A stretch of DNA of 64,000 nt from Pseudomonas simiae (GCF_900111895.1 NZ_FOKB01000001.1:1059177-1123176); one strand, 5' to 3'. Numbered from the stretch's first letter, positions 1 to 8,797 are shown. Translations and numbers: made by a program. The notes: a model not told the origin generated them from the sequence alone.

Positions 1-509
1 GCGGTGGTTTTGCGGTGCTCGATGATGAGCAATGGGCGAATGCGCTCAACCAGAACCTGATGGCGGCGGTGCGCGTGGATCGGGCGCTGTTGCCGGGCAT
101 GGTCGAGCGTGGGGCAGGTGTGATCATTCATGTCACGTCGATCCAGCGGGAGTTGCCGTTGCCGGAATCGACCACGGCGTATGCCGCTGCAAAGGCAGCG
201 TTGGCGACGTACAGCAAGAGCCTGTCGAAAGAAGTGACGCCCAAGGGCGTTCGGGTCGTGCGGGTTTCGCCGGGTTGGGTGGAGACGGATGCGGCGGTCG
301 CGCTGGCAGAGCGTCTGGCGGACGAAGCCGGAACCGATTACGCAGGTGGCAAGCAGATCATCATGCAGGCGCTGGGTGGCATACCTTTGGGTCGGCCTGC
401 AAAGCCTGAGGAAGTGGCTGATTTGATCGCTTTCCTGGTCTCGCCCCGCGCTGCGTCGATCAGCGGTACCGAGTGCGTGATCGACGGCGGCACCGTGCCC
501 ACGGTCTAG
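1..509 (+). CDS. SDR family oxidoreductase, 5' end outside window
   Basis: This is the C-terminal part of a short-chain dehydrogenase/reductase. The reading frame is open back to the first base of the window, so the N-terminal Rossmann glycine motif is missing only because the window begins inside the gene; the in-frame GTG at 15 is not a credible start. The visible part has the family's catalytic layout: a Ser in VTS, then Y-A-A-A-K (the Tyr codon is at 180-182), followed by the PGWVETD segment and a C-terminal [11 protein letters not shown] motif, as in classical NAD(P)-dependent SDRs of about 250 residues. The substrate cannot be deduced. Its stop codon overlaps the stop codon of the convergent HxlR-type regulator, which suggests the regulator may act on this gene or on the operon it ends. 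Confidence 0.85.
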   Translation, partial: GGFAVLDDEQWANALNQNLMAAVRVDRALLPGMVERGAGVIIHVTSIQRELPLPESTTAYAAAKAALATYSKSLSKEVTPKGVRVVRVSPGWVETDAAVALAERLADEAGTDYAGGKQIIMQALGGIPLGRPAKPEEVADLIAFLVSPRAASISGTECVIDGGTVPTV

Positions 510-835
510 CGTGTCGTTTTGGCGGCCTGCCATTTGAGCAGGCCATCCAGCACCGGGCACAGGCTCTGGCCCCACTCGGTCATGCGGTACTCCACTTTGG
601 GCGGCACCACCGGGTAGACCGTGCGCTGCACCAGACCATCGGCTTCGAGCTGGCGCAATTGTTGAGCGAGCATCTTCTGTGAGATATCCGGGATCAGCCG
701 TTCAAGGTCGGAATAACGCTGCACCTGGCCGCCGAACAGGTGAAACAGGATGATCAGCTTCCAGCGCCCGCCGAGCCAGGCGAGGGTGGTTTCGACATCG
801 GCTGCGGCGGAGGCGGGGGTGTAGGTTTTGCTCAT
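506..835 (-). CDS. HxlR-family winged-helix transcriptional regulator
   Basis: A 109-residue protein of the HxlR/MarR-like winged-helix family. The typical segments are present: L-G-G-R-W-K-L near the N-terminus, the Y-S-D-L-E-R-L recognition region, [14 protein letters not shown] and the wing [14 protein letters not shown] chose the ATG at 835 rather than one 36 bases upstream because AAGGA lies eight bases before it. Many family members carry a redox-active Cys near the N-terminus (as in HypR, QorR or YodB); none is present before the first helix here, so redox sensing through that Cys is unlikely. Such regulators usually control a nearby oxidoreductase. The convergent SDR gene shares its stop region and is one candidate target, but this is inference from position. 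Confidence 0.85.
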   Translation of the reverse strand: MSKTYTPASAAADVETTLAWLGGRWKLIILFHLFGGQVQRYSDLERLIPDISQKMLAQQLRQLEADGLVQRTVYPVVPPKVEYRMTEWGQSLCPVLDGLLKWQAAKTTR

Positions 836-936
836 CGCATACGTCCTTGGGGCATTTCGGAAAATGCGCATTTATTTTGACGCCCGCCTGATCCTGGCTT
901 TAGATGGTCGCCACGACCCAACTGGCGGTGATTCAA

Positions 937-1395
937 ATGGAATGTATTTTCTGCAGCATCGTTAAAAAGACTTCCCCGGCGCACATCCTGTGGGAAGACG
1001 ACCAGCATATGGCATTTTTGTCGATCTTCCCCAATACGCCGGGTTTCAGCGTAGTGATCCCCAAGCAGCATTACGGCAGCTATGCGTTTGCGCAGTCGGA
1101 TGAAGTGTTGGCCGGGCTCGCGATAGCGGCGAAGAAGACCGCGTTGCAGATCGACCGGGCGTTTCCGGATGTGGCGCGCACCGGGATGATGCTGGAAGGG
1201 TATGGGGTGGACCACCTGCATGCGAAGTTGTTTCCCATGCACGGGACGGGGTGTGACAGTACCTTCAAGCCGATCAGCTCCAAGGTGGAGAAGTTCTTCG
1301 AGGCGTACGAGGGCTATATCTCGTCCCACGATTATGTGCGGGCGGATGATGCTGAACTGGCGGAATTGGCAGCGCACATCAGGTCTTATGTCTGA
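937..1395 (+). CDS. HIT family protein
   Basis: A 152-residue histidine-triad protein, a family that hydrolyses or transfers nucleotides through a nucleophilic histidine. The N-terminus has the usual M-E-C-I-F-C-S-I-V start with a C-x-x-C pair, then P-x-T-P-G-F-S-V-V-I-P-K-x-H. The triad region reads D-H-L-H-A-K-L-F-P (His93, His95), so the third position of the canonical HxHxH motif is Lys rather than His. A GGTGA ribosome-binding sequence precedes the ATG at 937; the in-frame ATG at 904 has no such site. The gene is monocistronic and ends just before a REPIN that separates it from the convergent Mrp operon. The substrate is unknown. Confidence 0.85.
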   Translation: MECIFCSIVKKTSPAHILWEDDQHMAFLSIFPNTPGFSVVIPKQHYGSYAFAQSDEVLAGLAIAAKKTALQIDRAFPDVARTGMMLEGYGVDHLHAKLFPMHGTGCDSTFKPISSKVEKFFEAYEGYISSHDYVRADDAELAELAAHIRSYV

Positions 1396-1405
1396 TACAC
1401 AACCC

Positions 1406-1498
1406 AATGTGGGAGCGGGCTTGCTCGCGAAAGCGGAGTATCAGTCACTGTATGTGTTTCTGACACACCGCGTTCGCGAGCAAGCCGCTCCCACATTT
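1406..1498. repeat. REPIN (paired inverted REP sequences)
   Basis: Two inverted copies of a REP arm, AATGTGGGAGCGGGCTTGCT (continuing CGCGAA) at 1406-1432 and its near-complement at 1473-1498, flank a 40-base spacer. It can fold into a long hairpin between the convergent HIT and mrpG genes and may act as a 3' boundary for both. The arm matches the abundant extragenic REP family of P. fluorescens-group genomes. A related element lies at 56144-56232. Confidence 0.9.
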
Positions 1499-1521
1499 TT
1501 CAAGGGGGTTCGCTTGATGAA

Positions 1522-1860
1522 TCAGCGGCGGCTGCTGACCTCGGCCGGCACATCATCACCGGCCATACGCTTGCGGAACAGTCCGGTGCGGGCCAATAGC
1601 AACGTGGTCACTGGCACCGTGATCGACAACAAAATCGGTATCAACCACCCGTGCAACACCGGCCCGGACTTGAGCACCGAAAAGTAGATGATCGACGCCA
1701 GCGCCACGCACCATGCGCCCAAGGTCGAGGCCAGTGCCGGCGGGTGCATGCGCTGAAAAAAGTCTTTCATCCGCAGCAAGCCAATCGCGCCAATCAACGC
1801 AAACACACTGCTCAATACCAGCAGCACGGCCACGATCACTTCCACCCATAACGGCATCAT
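1522..1860 (-). CDS. mrpG: Na+(K+)/H+ antiporter subunit G
   Basis: The last gene of the Mrp (Sha/Mnh/Pha) antiporter operon, 112 residues with three hydrophobic helices. The family hallmark is the segment G-A-I-G-L-L-R-M-K-D-F-F-Q-R-M-H-P-P-A near residue 25-45. Subunit G is a small membrane protein of the multi-subunit complex that exchanges cytoplasmic Na+ or K+ for protons. The start overlaps the stop of mrpF by four bases, so translation is probably coupled. A REPIN lies directly downstream. Related genes are called shaG or phaG in other species, and the cation preference cannot be read from sequence. Confidence 0.92.
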   Translation of the reverse strand: MMPLWVEVIVAVLLVLSSVFALIGAIGLLRMKDFFQRMHPPALASTLGAWCVALASIIYFSVLKSGPVLHGWLIPILLSITVPVTTLLLARTGLFRKRMAGDDVPAEVSSRR

Positions 1861-2135
1861 TCAATCACCTCCCCACGCAGCAGGAATTTCGCCAGGGCAA
1901 ACGAGCCCACGAAGCCAAACAGCGCAATCAGCAGCGCCGCTTCAAAGTACGTGTCACTGGCATAACGAATGCCCAGCACCAGCATCATCAGCATCGCCAG
2001 GATGTACAAATAGTCCAGCGCCAGGACCCGATCCTGGGCCGACGGGCCTTTGAACAGGCGGATCAGTGTCAGCACCATGGCCAGCGAGAACAGGAACAGG
2101 CTCAACAGGATCGCATTGGAGAGCAGGGCGCTCAT
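1857..2135 (-). CDS. mrpF: Na+(K+)/H+ antiporter subunit F
   Basis: A 92-residue hydrophobic protein with three predicted membrane helices, of normal length for MrpF/PhaF. The motif G-P-S-A-Q-D-R-V-L-A-L-D in the first cytoplasmic loop is characteristic of the subunit. It overlaps mrpE upstream and mrpG downstream by four bases each, so all of these subunits are read from one transcript with coupled translation. It belongs to the smaller membrane module of the Mrp complex together with E and G. Confidence 0.92.
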   Translation of the reverse strand: MSALLSNAILLSLFLFSLAMVLTLIRLFKGPSAQDRVLALDYLYILAMLMMLVLGIRYASDTYFEAALLIALFGFVGSFALAKFLLRGEVIE

Positions 2136-2620
2136 TCGAAGATCTCCATCAGGGGCCGTTCGTAGGTGGTCTTGAAGTGCTCGATGAAGGGCGCTTCGTC
2201 CTCCAGGTCAAACACGTGCAAGAGCAGGATGCTGCGGTCCAGCGCCAGTTCCGACCAGATAGTGCCGGGCACCACGGTGGTGATCATCGACAGCGCAGCC
2301 AGGCCGTTGGGGTCGCGCAGGTCCAGGGGAATCTTGACGAAGCGCGACCGCGGCGCTCGTGTGCCGCACATCAATACGCCCCAGGCCACTTGCAGGTTGG
2401 AGATGATTACATCGCGGCCGACCAGGAAGAACAGGCGAATGATCACCCCAGGGCGGCGAATGCGGATCGGCAAGGGGCGTAGCGGCGCCATCATCAATGG
2501 CGCAAGAAAGCCTAGCAAGGCGCCCAGCAGCAGGTTGCCGGGACTCACGGACAGGTTCAGCACCAGCCACAACGACCACAACGCCAGCGACAACCACGGG
2601 GCAGGGAACAGGCGCTTCAT
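2132..2620 (-). CDS. mrpE: Na+(K+)/H+ antiporter subunit E
   Basis: A 162-residue membrane protein. It has two N-terminal hydrophobic helices (W-L-S-L-A-L-W-S-L-W-L-V-L-N and the following segment with G-N-L-L-L-G-A), then a soluble domain containing T-V-V-P-G-T-I-W, the MrpE hallmark, near residue 115. Length and order fit MrpE/PhaE. Four-base overlaps join it to mrpD upstream and mrpF downstream. It is needed for assembly or function of the Mrp cation/proton antiporter in studied bacteria. Confidence 0.92.
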   Translation of the reverse strand: MKRLFPAPWLSLALWSLWLVLNLSVSPGNLLLGALLGFLAPLMMAPLRPLPIRIRRPGVIIRLFFLVGRDVIISNLQVAWGVLMCGTRAPRSRFVKIPLDLRDPNGLAALSMITTVVPGTIWSELALDRSILLLHVFDLEDEAPFIEHFKTTYERPLMEIFE

Positions 2621-4299
2621 GGTTGCACCTCCAGCGCGGCGGTCTTGGCTTCAGGGCTTGGCACCGGACGCGTGGCCATCACCGCCATCACGTAGTGTTC
2701 CGGGTTGTTCAGGCTGACGGCTGTGTCCTGGGTGTAGCGCATCAGCGGCTCGGCCTTGAAGGTGAGCAGGATGCTCAGGCCCAGCAGGAAGAAGATCGGC
2801 AGGCACTCGTAGCGACGCAGCAGCGGCGAAGGGCGCTCTTCCGGGGTCCAGAAACGCTGGATGCCCAGGCGGGCGAAAGCGATCAGCGAGGCCAGGCCAG
2901 ACAGGATCAACAGTGCGACCAAGCCCCAGGCAGCCGGGCGTATCGGCGCGTCAATGCTGACACCCAGGCCCAGCGGATTGACCAGCGCGCTCAACAAGCT
3001 GAGCTTGCCGATAAACCCGGACAGCGGCGGCATGCCGATAATCAGCAGTGCACAGGCAACAAAGCTCAAGCCAAGGAAGGCCATGGTCCAGGGAATCACT
3101 TGGCCGACCACGGCTTTCTGTTCATCGTCGAGGTTCACGCCGGGCCGTGGATGCAGGGATTCCATGGCCTTGGGCAACGCATCGATTTCCTCATCCAGTG
3201 GCAGGTCATTGGCCGAGCGCGAACGTTCGATCAGTTCAGCCAGCAGGAACAGCGCACTCAGCGCCAACGTCGAGCTGACCAGATAGAAAAGCGCTCCCGC
3301 CGTCAGGCTTGGTTGAGCGAAACCGACGGCAGACAACAAGATTCCCGCCGACACCAGAATGCTCAAGCTGGCCATGCGCTCCAGCCGCTGCGCCGCCACC
3401 ATCGCCAAACCGGCGCAGAGGATGGTTGCCATGCCGCCATACACCAGCCAATCGCCGCCAAACAATGCCGATGCACCGGCCTGGCCGGAGAACAACAGGG
3501 TCCACAGGCGCAGCACGGTGTACACGCCGACCTTGGTCATGATCGCAAACATCGCCGCCACCGGCGCGCTGGCCGAGGAGTAGGCGGGGGCCAGCCAGAA
3601 GTTCAGCGGCCACATGCCAGCTTTGGCCAGGAACGCGGTCGCGAGGATAGCGGCACCTGCGTGCAACAGTCCGCGATCGGCCTCGGGCACCAGCGGGATT
3701 TTCAGCGCCAGGTCCGCGAAGTTCAGCGTGCCGGTGACACCGTAGATCATCGCCGCGCCAATCAGGAACAGCGACGAGGCCAGCAGGTTGATCGCAATGT
3801 AATGCAGCCCCGACGACACCCGCGCACGGCCGGAACCGTGCAGCATCAAACCATAGGACGCCGCCAGCAGCACCTCGAAGAACACGAACAGGTTGAACAG
3901 GTCCGCCGTGAGGAATGCGCCATACAAACCCATCATCTGAATCTGGAACAGTGCATGGAAGCTGGTGCCGGCACGGTCCCAACGGGCCATGGCGAACAGC
4001 AGCGCGCTCACACCGATGATCCCGGTAAGCACCAGCATCAACGCCGAGAGTTGGTCGACCACCAGCACGATGCCGAATGGCACCTGCCAGTTGCCCGGCA
4101 GGTAGACGCCAATCGAGCCGGGGCCGCCTTTTTGCGTCCAGTACAACAGCAGGATCGCGATGCCGAGGCCGATGACGCTGGAGAACAGGTTGATCTTGGC
4201 CTTCAGCGGACGGCGTTTTTCGCCGAGCATCAGCATCAGTGCGGCGGTGAGCAACGGCAGCAGGATGGGGGCGACGATCAGTTGGTTGACCCAATTCAT
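2617..4299 (-). CDS. mrpD: Na+(K+)/H+ antiporter subunit D
   Basis: A 560-residue polytopic protein of the NuoL/M/N-like proton-translocating family. It shows many hydrophobic helices, the central segment F-E-V-L-L-A-A-S-Y-G-L containing the conserved glutamate, and K-A-G-M-W-P-L-N-F-W-L-A-P-A-Y with the conserved lysine, as in MrpD. It is related to the nuo subunits encoded later in the window but carries the W-L-A-P-A-Y-x-S-A-S-A-P signature typical of the antiporter branch. It starts inside the mrpC stop (four-base overlap). It probably forms one of the two ion-translocation channels of the Mrp complex. Confidence 0.93.
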   Translation of the reverse strand: MNWVNQLIVAPILLPLLTAALMLMLGEKRRPLKAKINLFSSVIGLGIAILLLYWTQKGGPGSIGVYLPGNWQVPFGIVLVVDQLSALMLVLTGIIGVSALLFAMARWDRAGTSFHALFQIQMMGLYGAFLTADLFNLFVFFEVLLAASYGLMLHGSGRARVSSGLHYIAINLLASSLFLIGAAMIYGVTGTLNFADLALKIPLVPEADRGLLHAGAAILATAFLAKAGMWPLNFWLAPAYSSASAPVAAMFAIMTKVGVYTVLRLWTLLFSGQAGASALFGGDWLVYGGMATILCAGLAMVAAQRLERMASLSILVSAGILLSAVGFAQPSLTAGALFYLVSSTLALSALFLLAELIERSRSANDLPLDEEIDALPKAMESLHPRPGVNLDDEQKAVVGQVIPWTMAFLGLSFVACALLIIGMPPLSGFIGKLSLLSALVNPLGLGVSIDAPIRPAAWGLVALLILSGLASLIAFARLGIQRFWTPEERPSPLLRRYECLPIFFLLGLSILLTFKAEPLMRYTQDTAVSLNNPEHYVMAVMATRPVPSPEAKTAALEVQP

Positions 4300-4640
4300 T
4301 CCTTGGGCTCCCTGCCATCCACGTGGTCAGTGCCGGTCAGGCCCCGTGAGGCCAGCAGCACCACCAGAAACAGCGCGGTCATGGCGAAGCTGATCACGAT
4401 GGCGGTGAGCACCAGCGCTTGGGGCAGCGGATCGGTGTAGTTGAGCAGGTCTTGTGGCACGCCGTCCTTGATGATCGGCTCCTTGCCGATAAACAGGCTG
4501 CCCATGCTGAAAATGAACAGGTTGACCCCGTACGACAGCAGGCACAGGCCCATCACCACCTGGAACGTCCGTGGCCGCAGGATCAGCCAGACGCCGGAGG
4601 CGGCCAGGACCCCAATGGCAATTGCGATGACTTCTTCCAT
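4296..4640 (-). CDS. mrpC: Na+(K+)/H+ antiporter subunit C
   Basis: A 114-residue protein homologous to NuoK, with three membrane helices. The middle region Q-V-V-M-G-L-C-L-L-S-Y-G-V-N-L-F-I-F is typical of MrpC, and the loop D-P-L-P-Q-A-L-V-L-T-A-I-V-I-S is highly conserved in the family. The start codon overlaps the stop codon of mrpA by one base (tgATG) and its end overlaps mrpD by four bases. It sits between the two large channel subunits in the complex. Confidence 0.93.
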   Translation of the reverse strand: MEEVIAIAIGVLAASGVWLILRPRTFQVVMGLCLLSYGVNLFIFSMGSLFIGKEPIIKDGVPQDLLNYTDPLPQALVLTAIVISFAMTALFLVVLLASRGLTGTDHVDGREPKE

Positions 4641-7561
4641 CAGGCGGCTCCTTCCGTTGCGGCAACTACTTTGGCCTGGTTGCTCGGTTTATGGGCACGC
4701 ACGGACTGGTGACCGAGGGCGGTGAGCATCAGCAGCGTGGAGCCTACGACCATGGCGTACACGCCGACGTCGAAGAACAAGGCGCTGGCGATGTGAATAT
4801 CGCCGAGCACCGGCAGGCTGAAATGCCAGGTGTGGGTGGTGAGGAATGGATACCCGGCAAACAGTGCGCCGAGACCGGTCAGCGTCGCCGAGAACAGGCC
4901 AAAGCCCATCCAGCGCATCGGCCGCAGGCTCATCTGCGCCTCGACCCACTGCGTGCCGGCAACCATGTATTGCAGGATAAACGCCACGGACATCACCAGG
5001 CCCGCGACAAACCCGCCGCCTGGCTGATTGTGCCCGCGCATGAACAGGTAGAACGACACTACCAGCGCAATCGGCAGCAGCAGGCGCACCAGCACCGCCG
5101 GCACCATCATGAAGCCCAGGGCGGTGTCGCTGGCCTGGCGCGGGTTGACCAGGTCGGTGGCCACGTCCGGCGCCAACTGACGCTGTTGCGCGGGCAATTG
5201 CATGCTTTCCTTGGACGGGCGGAAGCGGCGCAGCAGGGCGTATACCGTCAGCGCCACGGCGCCAAGTACGGTGATTTCACCCAGTGTGTCGAAGCCGCGG
5301 AAATCCACCAGCATCACGTTCACCACATTGCTGCCGCCACCTTCGGGCAGGGCACGGCTGAGGTAGAACGAGGAGATATCGTTGGGCGTCTGGCGGGTCA
5401 GCATCGCATAGGACAGCAACGCCATGCCGCCACCCACCACGGTCGACAACAGGAAGTCGCGTACCCGTCGAATCCGCGCTTTGCGCAAGGTGTTCGGCAA
5501 TGGCGACACCTCCTCTATCCGCCGGGGCAGCCAGCGCAGACCCAGCAGGATCAGCACGGTGGTGACCACTTCCACAACCAACTGGGTCAGCGCCAGGTCC
5601 GGCGCCGAGAACCACACGAAGGTCACGCAGGTCATCAGGCCGCACACGCTGACCATGGTCAGGGCCGCCAGCCGGTGGTACTTGGCTTGCCAGGCGGCAC
5701 CCAGGGCGCAGGCAATTGCCAGCAGCCACAGGGTCACGAACACGATGGAGCCTGGGATTTTCGGGCGATCGCCCCAGCTCAAGCCACTGTTGAGCATCGG
5801 GATCATGCCGCCGATCACCGCCACCAATACCAGCAAGAAGAGTTGAGTCTGCAGGCGCTTGGTGCTGATGCGTTTTTCGATCTTGCGCACGCCGCGCATC
5901 ATCACTACCAGGCTGCGCTCGAAGCCGCGCTTGCCGTTGAAGTAACTGATGATGGGCGGGTATTTGAAGCGACCGCGCTTGAGTTGCTTGCGCAGCAGCA
6001 GGTACAACACCACGCCGCCGGACATCGCCACCAGGCTCATGATCATCGGCGCGTTCCAGCCGTGCCAGATCGCCAGGCTGTATTCCGGTAGTTCACCGCC
6101 GACGACGGGCAGGGCGGCGGCAGCGAGGATCGAACCGACCACCTGAGCCGGGAAGATCCCCACCAGCAGGCAGGTGAACACCAGCAACTCGACCGGCGCG
6201 CGCATCCAGCGCGGCGGTTCGTGGGGCGTGTGCGGGAGATGGGTGGCAGGCGGACCGAAGAACACATCCACGGTAAAGCGCAGGGCATAGGCCACGCTGA
6301 ACGTGCCGGCAATCGTCGCAATCAGCGGCAGGGCAATTTCGACCCACGCGGTCGATGAGATAAACACGGTCTCGGCAAAAAACATCTCTTTGGACAGGAA
6401 TCCATTGAGCAGCGGCACGCCGGCCATCGAGGCACTGGCGACCATCGCCAGGGTCGCGGTAAACGGGATCAGCTTGACCAGCCCGCTGAGCTTGCGGATG
6501 TCCCGCGTGCCGCTCTCATGGTCGATGATGCCGGCCGCCATGAACAGCGAGGCCTTGAACGTGGCGTGGTTGAGAATATGGAAAACGGCTGCGACGGCAG
6601 CCAGTGGGCTGTTGAGACCCAGCAGCAAGGTGATCAGCCCGAGGTGGCTGATGGTGGAGTAGGCCAGCAGGCCCTTGAGGTCATTTTGGAACATGGCGCA
6701 GTAGGCGCCGAGGAGGAGGGTGAGCGCGCCGGCACCGCCGACGATCCAGAACCATTCTTCGCTGCCGGACAGCGAGGGCCACAGGCGGGCCAGCAGGAAC
6801 ACGCCGGCCTTCACCATCGTCGCCGAATGCAGATACGCCGACACCGGCGTGGGGGCCGCCATCGCGTGGGGCAGCCAGAAGTGGAAGGGGAACTGGGCGC
6901 TTTTGCTCAGGGCGCCGATCAGTACCAGGGCGAGCATGACCGGGTACAGCGAATGGGCGCGAATCTGATCGCCCGCCGCCAGCACCCGGTCCAGGTCATA
7001 GCTGCCGACGATATGCCCCAGCAACATCACGCCCGCCAACAGGCACAGGCCGCCGGCGCCGGTGACCATCAACGCCATGTATGCGCCGCGTCGCGCATCG
7101 GCGCGGTGGTGCCAATAGCCAATCAGCAGGAACGAGAACAGGCTGGTCAGTTCCCAGAAGAACACGATCTGGATCAGGTTGCCGGAGATCACCAGCCCGA
7201 GCATGGCGCCCATGAATGCCAGGAAAAACGCGAAGAAGCGCGGCACCGGGTCGTCCGGCGACATGTAATAGCGCGCATACAGCGACACCAGCGTGCCGAT
7301 GCCCAGCACCAGCATCGAGAACAGCCAGGCAAACCCGTCCATGCGCAACACGAAGTTCAGCCCAAGGCTGGGCAACCACATGAATTCTTCGCGGATCACG
7401 CCACCGTGGGCGATCTGAGGGTAAAGCAGGGCGACTTGAATAGTACCGACCAGTGCGACAAGGCCGGCCAACAGGGATTCGGTGTTACGTGCGTTGTGCG
7501 GCAGCAAGGCCGCCAGACAGCTGCCAATAAACGGCAGAAGCAGTAGAACTATCAGGGACAT
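4640..7561 (-). CDS. mrpA: Na+(K+)/H+ antiporter subunit A/B fusion
   Basis: At 973 residues this is the largest Mrp subunit. Residues 1 to about 500 form a NuoL-like channel with the conserved segments G-Y-W-H-H-R-A-D-A-R-R-G-A, S-A-Q-F-P-F-H-F-W-L-P-H-A-M-A-A-P-T-P-V-S and H-A-T-F-K-A-S-L-F. A NuoJ-like part follows, and the last roughly 150 residues contain M-R-G-H-N-Q-P-G-G-G-F-V-A-G-L, the mark of MrpB. The fused A/B form explains why no separate mrpB gene exists; it is usual in pseudomonads (PhaAB/ShaA type). It is the first gene of a six-gene operon whose members are all joined by overlapping start and stop codons. The complex exports Na+ or K+ and supports pH and salt tolerance. Confidence 0.93.
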   Translation of the reverse strand: MSLIVLLLLPFIGSCLAALLPHNARNTESLLAGLVALVGTIQVALLYPQIAHGGVIREEFMWLPSLGLNFVLRMDGFAWLFSMLVLGIGTLVSLYARYYMSPDDPVPRFFAFFLAFMGAMLGLVISGNLIQIVFFWELTSLFSFLLIGYWHHRADARRGAYMALMVTGAGGLCLLAGVMLLGHIVGSYDLDRVLAAGDQIRAHSLYPVMLALVLIGALSKSAQFPFHFWLPHAMAAPTPVSAYLHSATMVKAGVFLLARLWPSLSGSEEWFWIVGGAGALTLLLGAYCAMFQNDLKGLLAYSTISHLGLITLLLGLNSPLAAVAAVFHILNHATFKASLFMAAGIIDHESGTRDIRKLSGLVKLIPFTATLAMVASASMAGVPLLNGFLSKEMFFAETVFISSTAWVEIALPLIATIAGTFSVAYALRFTVDVFFGPPATHLPHTPHEPPRWMRAPVELLVFTCLLVGIFPAQVVGSILAAAALPVVGGELPEYSLAIWHGWNAPMIMSLVAMSGGVVLYLLLRKQLKRGRFKYPPIISYFNGKRGFERSLVVMMRGVRKIEKRISTKRLQTQLFLLVLVAVIGGMIPMLNSGLSWGDRPKIPGSIVFVTLWLLAIACALGAAWQAKYHRLAALTMVSVCGLMTCVTFVWFSAPDLALTQLVVEVVTTVLILLGLRWLPRRIEEVSPLPNTLRKARIRRVRDFLLSTVVGGGMALLSYAMLTRQTPNDISSFYLSRALPEGGGSNVVNVMLVDFRGFDTLGEITVLGAVALTVYALLRRFRPSKESMQLPAQQRQLAPDVATDLVNPRQASDTALGFMMVPAVLVRLLLPIALVVSFYLFMRGHNQPGGGFVAGLVMSVAFILQYMVAGTQWVEAQMSLRPMRWMGFGLFSATLTGLGALFAGYPFLTTHTWHFSLPVLGDIHIASALFFDVGVYAMVVGSTLLMLTALGHQSVRAHKPSNQAKVVAATEGAA

Positions 7562-7711
7562 AGGCTTCTAATCTGCGGAAGTTTGGGATGCATCATACGT
7601 GCCGCTTTCACGATCACCAAACGGCAAGATGTGGCAGGATCCTACAAGGTAGGCCGAAGCCGCTCATTTAGCTTTGTTTCAAGCGAGCCTGTTCCAGTGT
7701 CCACACCGCCC

Positions 7712-7745
7712 TATGTAGGCGCCGGGCTTGCTTGCGATGGCGATC
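7712..7745. repeat. REP-like single element
   Basis: The string TGTAGGCGCCGGGCTTGCTT (continuing GCGATGGCGA) resembles one arm of a Pseudomonas REP element. No good inverted partner is seen nearby, so this looks like a lone or decayed copy. It lies in the 210-base gap between the start of mrpA and the end of the DMT transporter gene, which otherwise holds only the mrp promoter region. Confidence 0.55.
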
Positions 7746-7771
7746 TGACAGCCACTGCAAGCATTCGGACC

Positions 7772-8701
7772 TTATCCCTGCTGTTCCTGTTCCCGCTCAT
7801 CGCGCAATTCGAGGGCCTTCTGCCCCTTGGTCTTCATCTCACTGACAATCACCGCCGCCACAATCAACGCCGCGCCCACCATCGCAATCGGCGGGAAGCG
7901 CTCCCCGGCGATTCGCCCCACCACGCCTGCCCACACCGGCTCACCGGCATAAATCAACGTGGCACGGGTTGGCGATACGCTTTGCTGGGCCCAGTTCATG
8001 GCGACCTGGATCACCGCACTGGTCAAGCCCAGGCCCACTGCGCTGAACAGCAACAGCCAGGAGAAACCCGGCAATGCTTCGCCCATCGGCACCACCATCA
8101 GGAACGACAGCAACGATGCCGTGGCCAGTTGCACCACGGTCACCCGGCGCACATCCACCTGGCCGGCAAAGGCACTGATCAGGATGATCTCCGCCGCAAT
8201 CGCGACCGCCCCGATCAAGGTGGCGATTTCACCAGGGCTGAAATTCAGCGAAGCGCCCGCCGGCCCGGTCAGCAGCATCAGCCCGGTGAACGCCAGCATG
8301 ATACCGATGCTCGGCATCAACCCCGGGCGCCGCCCTAGCACCAGCCATTGCAGCAATGGCACGAAGGGCACATAGAGCGCGGTGATAAACGCCGACTGGC
8401 TGCTCAGGATCGTCTGCAGGCCAATGGTCTGCAATCCGTAGCCAAACATGATCGCTACGCCGATAAACACCCCGGCCTTCAACTCGAACAGGGTCAGGTC
8501 GCGCAGGGTGCGCAAGGAAAAGAACCCCACCACGATGGCCGCCGCCGCAAACCGCAGGCCGACGAAAAACATCGGGCCGCTGACGGTCATCGCATGCTGC
8601 ACCAGCAAAAAGGTGCCGCCCCAGATCATGGTGATCACCACCAGGATGCATTCGGCTTTGCTGAAGCGGTTGAAACGCGAAGGGGAGTTTGGGGTGGTCA
8701 T
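7772..8701 (-). CDS. DMT-family (EamA) transporter
   Basis: A 309-residue inner-membrane protein with ten predicted helices in two EamA repeats. The first repeat opens with I-L-V-V-I-T-M-I-W-G-G-T-F-L-L-V-Q-H-A and includes S-S-Q-S-A-F-I-T-A-L-Y-V-P-F-V-P-L. The second includes A-T-L-I-Y-A-G-E-P-V-W-A-G-V. These are standard signatures of drug/metabolite exporters. The ATG at 8701 gives the usual family start; a longer frame reaching 8812 would overlap the divergent regulator and its operator region. It is transcribed divergently from an XRE-cupin regulator, so the exporter is probably controlled by it. The substrate is unknown. Confidence 0.88.
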   Translation of the reverse strand: MTTPNSPSRFNRFSKAECILVVITMIWGGTFLLVQHAMTVSGPMFFVGLRFAAAAIVVGFFSLRTLRDLTLFELKAGVFIGVAIMFGYGLQTIGLQTILSSQSAFITALYVPFVPLLQWLVLGRRPGLMPSIGIMLAFTGLMLLTGPAGASLNFSPGEIATLIGAVAIAAEIILISAFAGQVDVRRVTVVQLATASLLSFLMVVPMGEALPGFSWLLLFSAVGLGLTSAVIQVAMNWAQQSVSPTRATLIYAGEPVWAGVVGRIAGERFPPIAMVGAALIVAAVIVSEMKTKGQKALELRDEREQEQQG

Positions 8702-8756
8702 GGCGGCTCGGTCTTGCAAGGGAAAGGCACGGACCGCACAATGCGCCGCACGCTGG

Positions 8757-8768
8757 GCAGTATACTGC
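8757..8768. promoter_or_regulatory. Operator-like palindrome 1 (GCAGTATACTGC)
   Basis: A perfect 12-base palindrome in the gap between the divergent DMT transporter and XRE-cupin regulator genes. A 10/12 copy lies 29 bases away at 8786-8797. Two similar palindromes in a divergent promoter beside an HTH regulator are a typical operator layout. Binding by the neighbouring regulator is inferred. Confidence 0.55.
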
Positions 8769-8785
8769 GCACACCCACCCATTGA

Positions 8786-8797
8786 GCAATATAGTGC
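8786..8797. promoter_or_regulatory. Operator-like palindrome 2 (GCAATATAGTGC)
   Basis: It matches the palindrome at 8757-8768 in 10 of 12 positions, and the proposed GTG start of the regulator (8794-8796) lies inside it. A protein bound here would block the regulator's own expression. The transcript may have a very short leader, since only a weak Shine-Dalgarno-like TGAG is seen. Confidence 0.5.

Noticed and set aside
2497..4440. Plus-strand 647-codon open frame opposite mrpD/mrpE
   Set aside because: It is antisense to clearly assigned antiporter genes and rich in Gln, Arg and His, typical of high-GC shadow frames.
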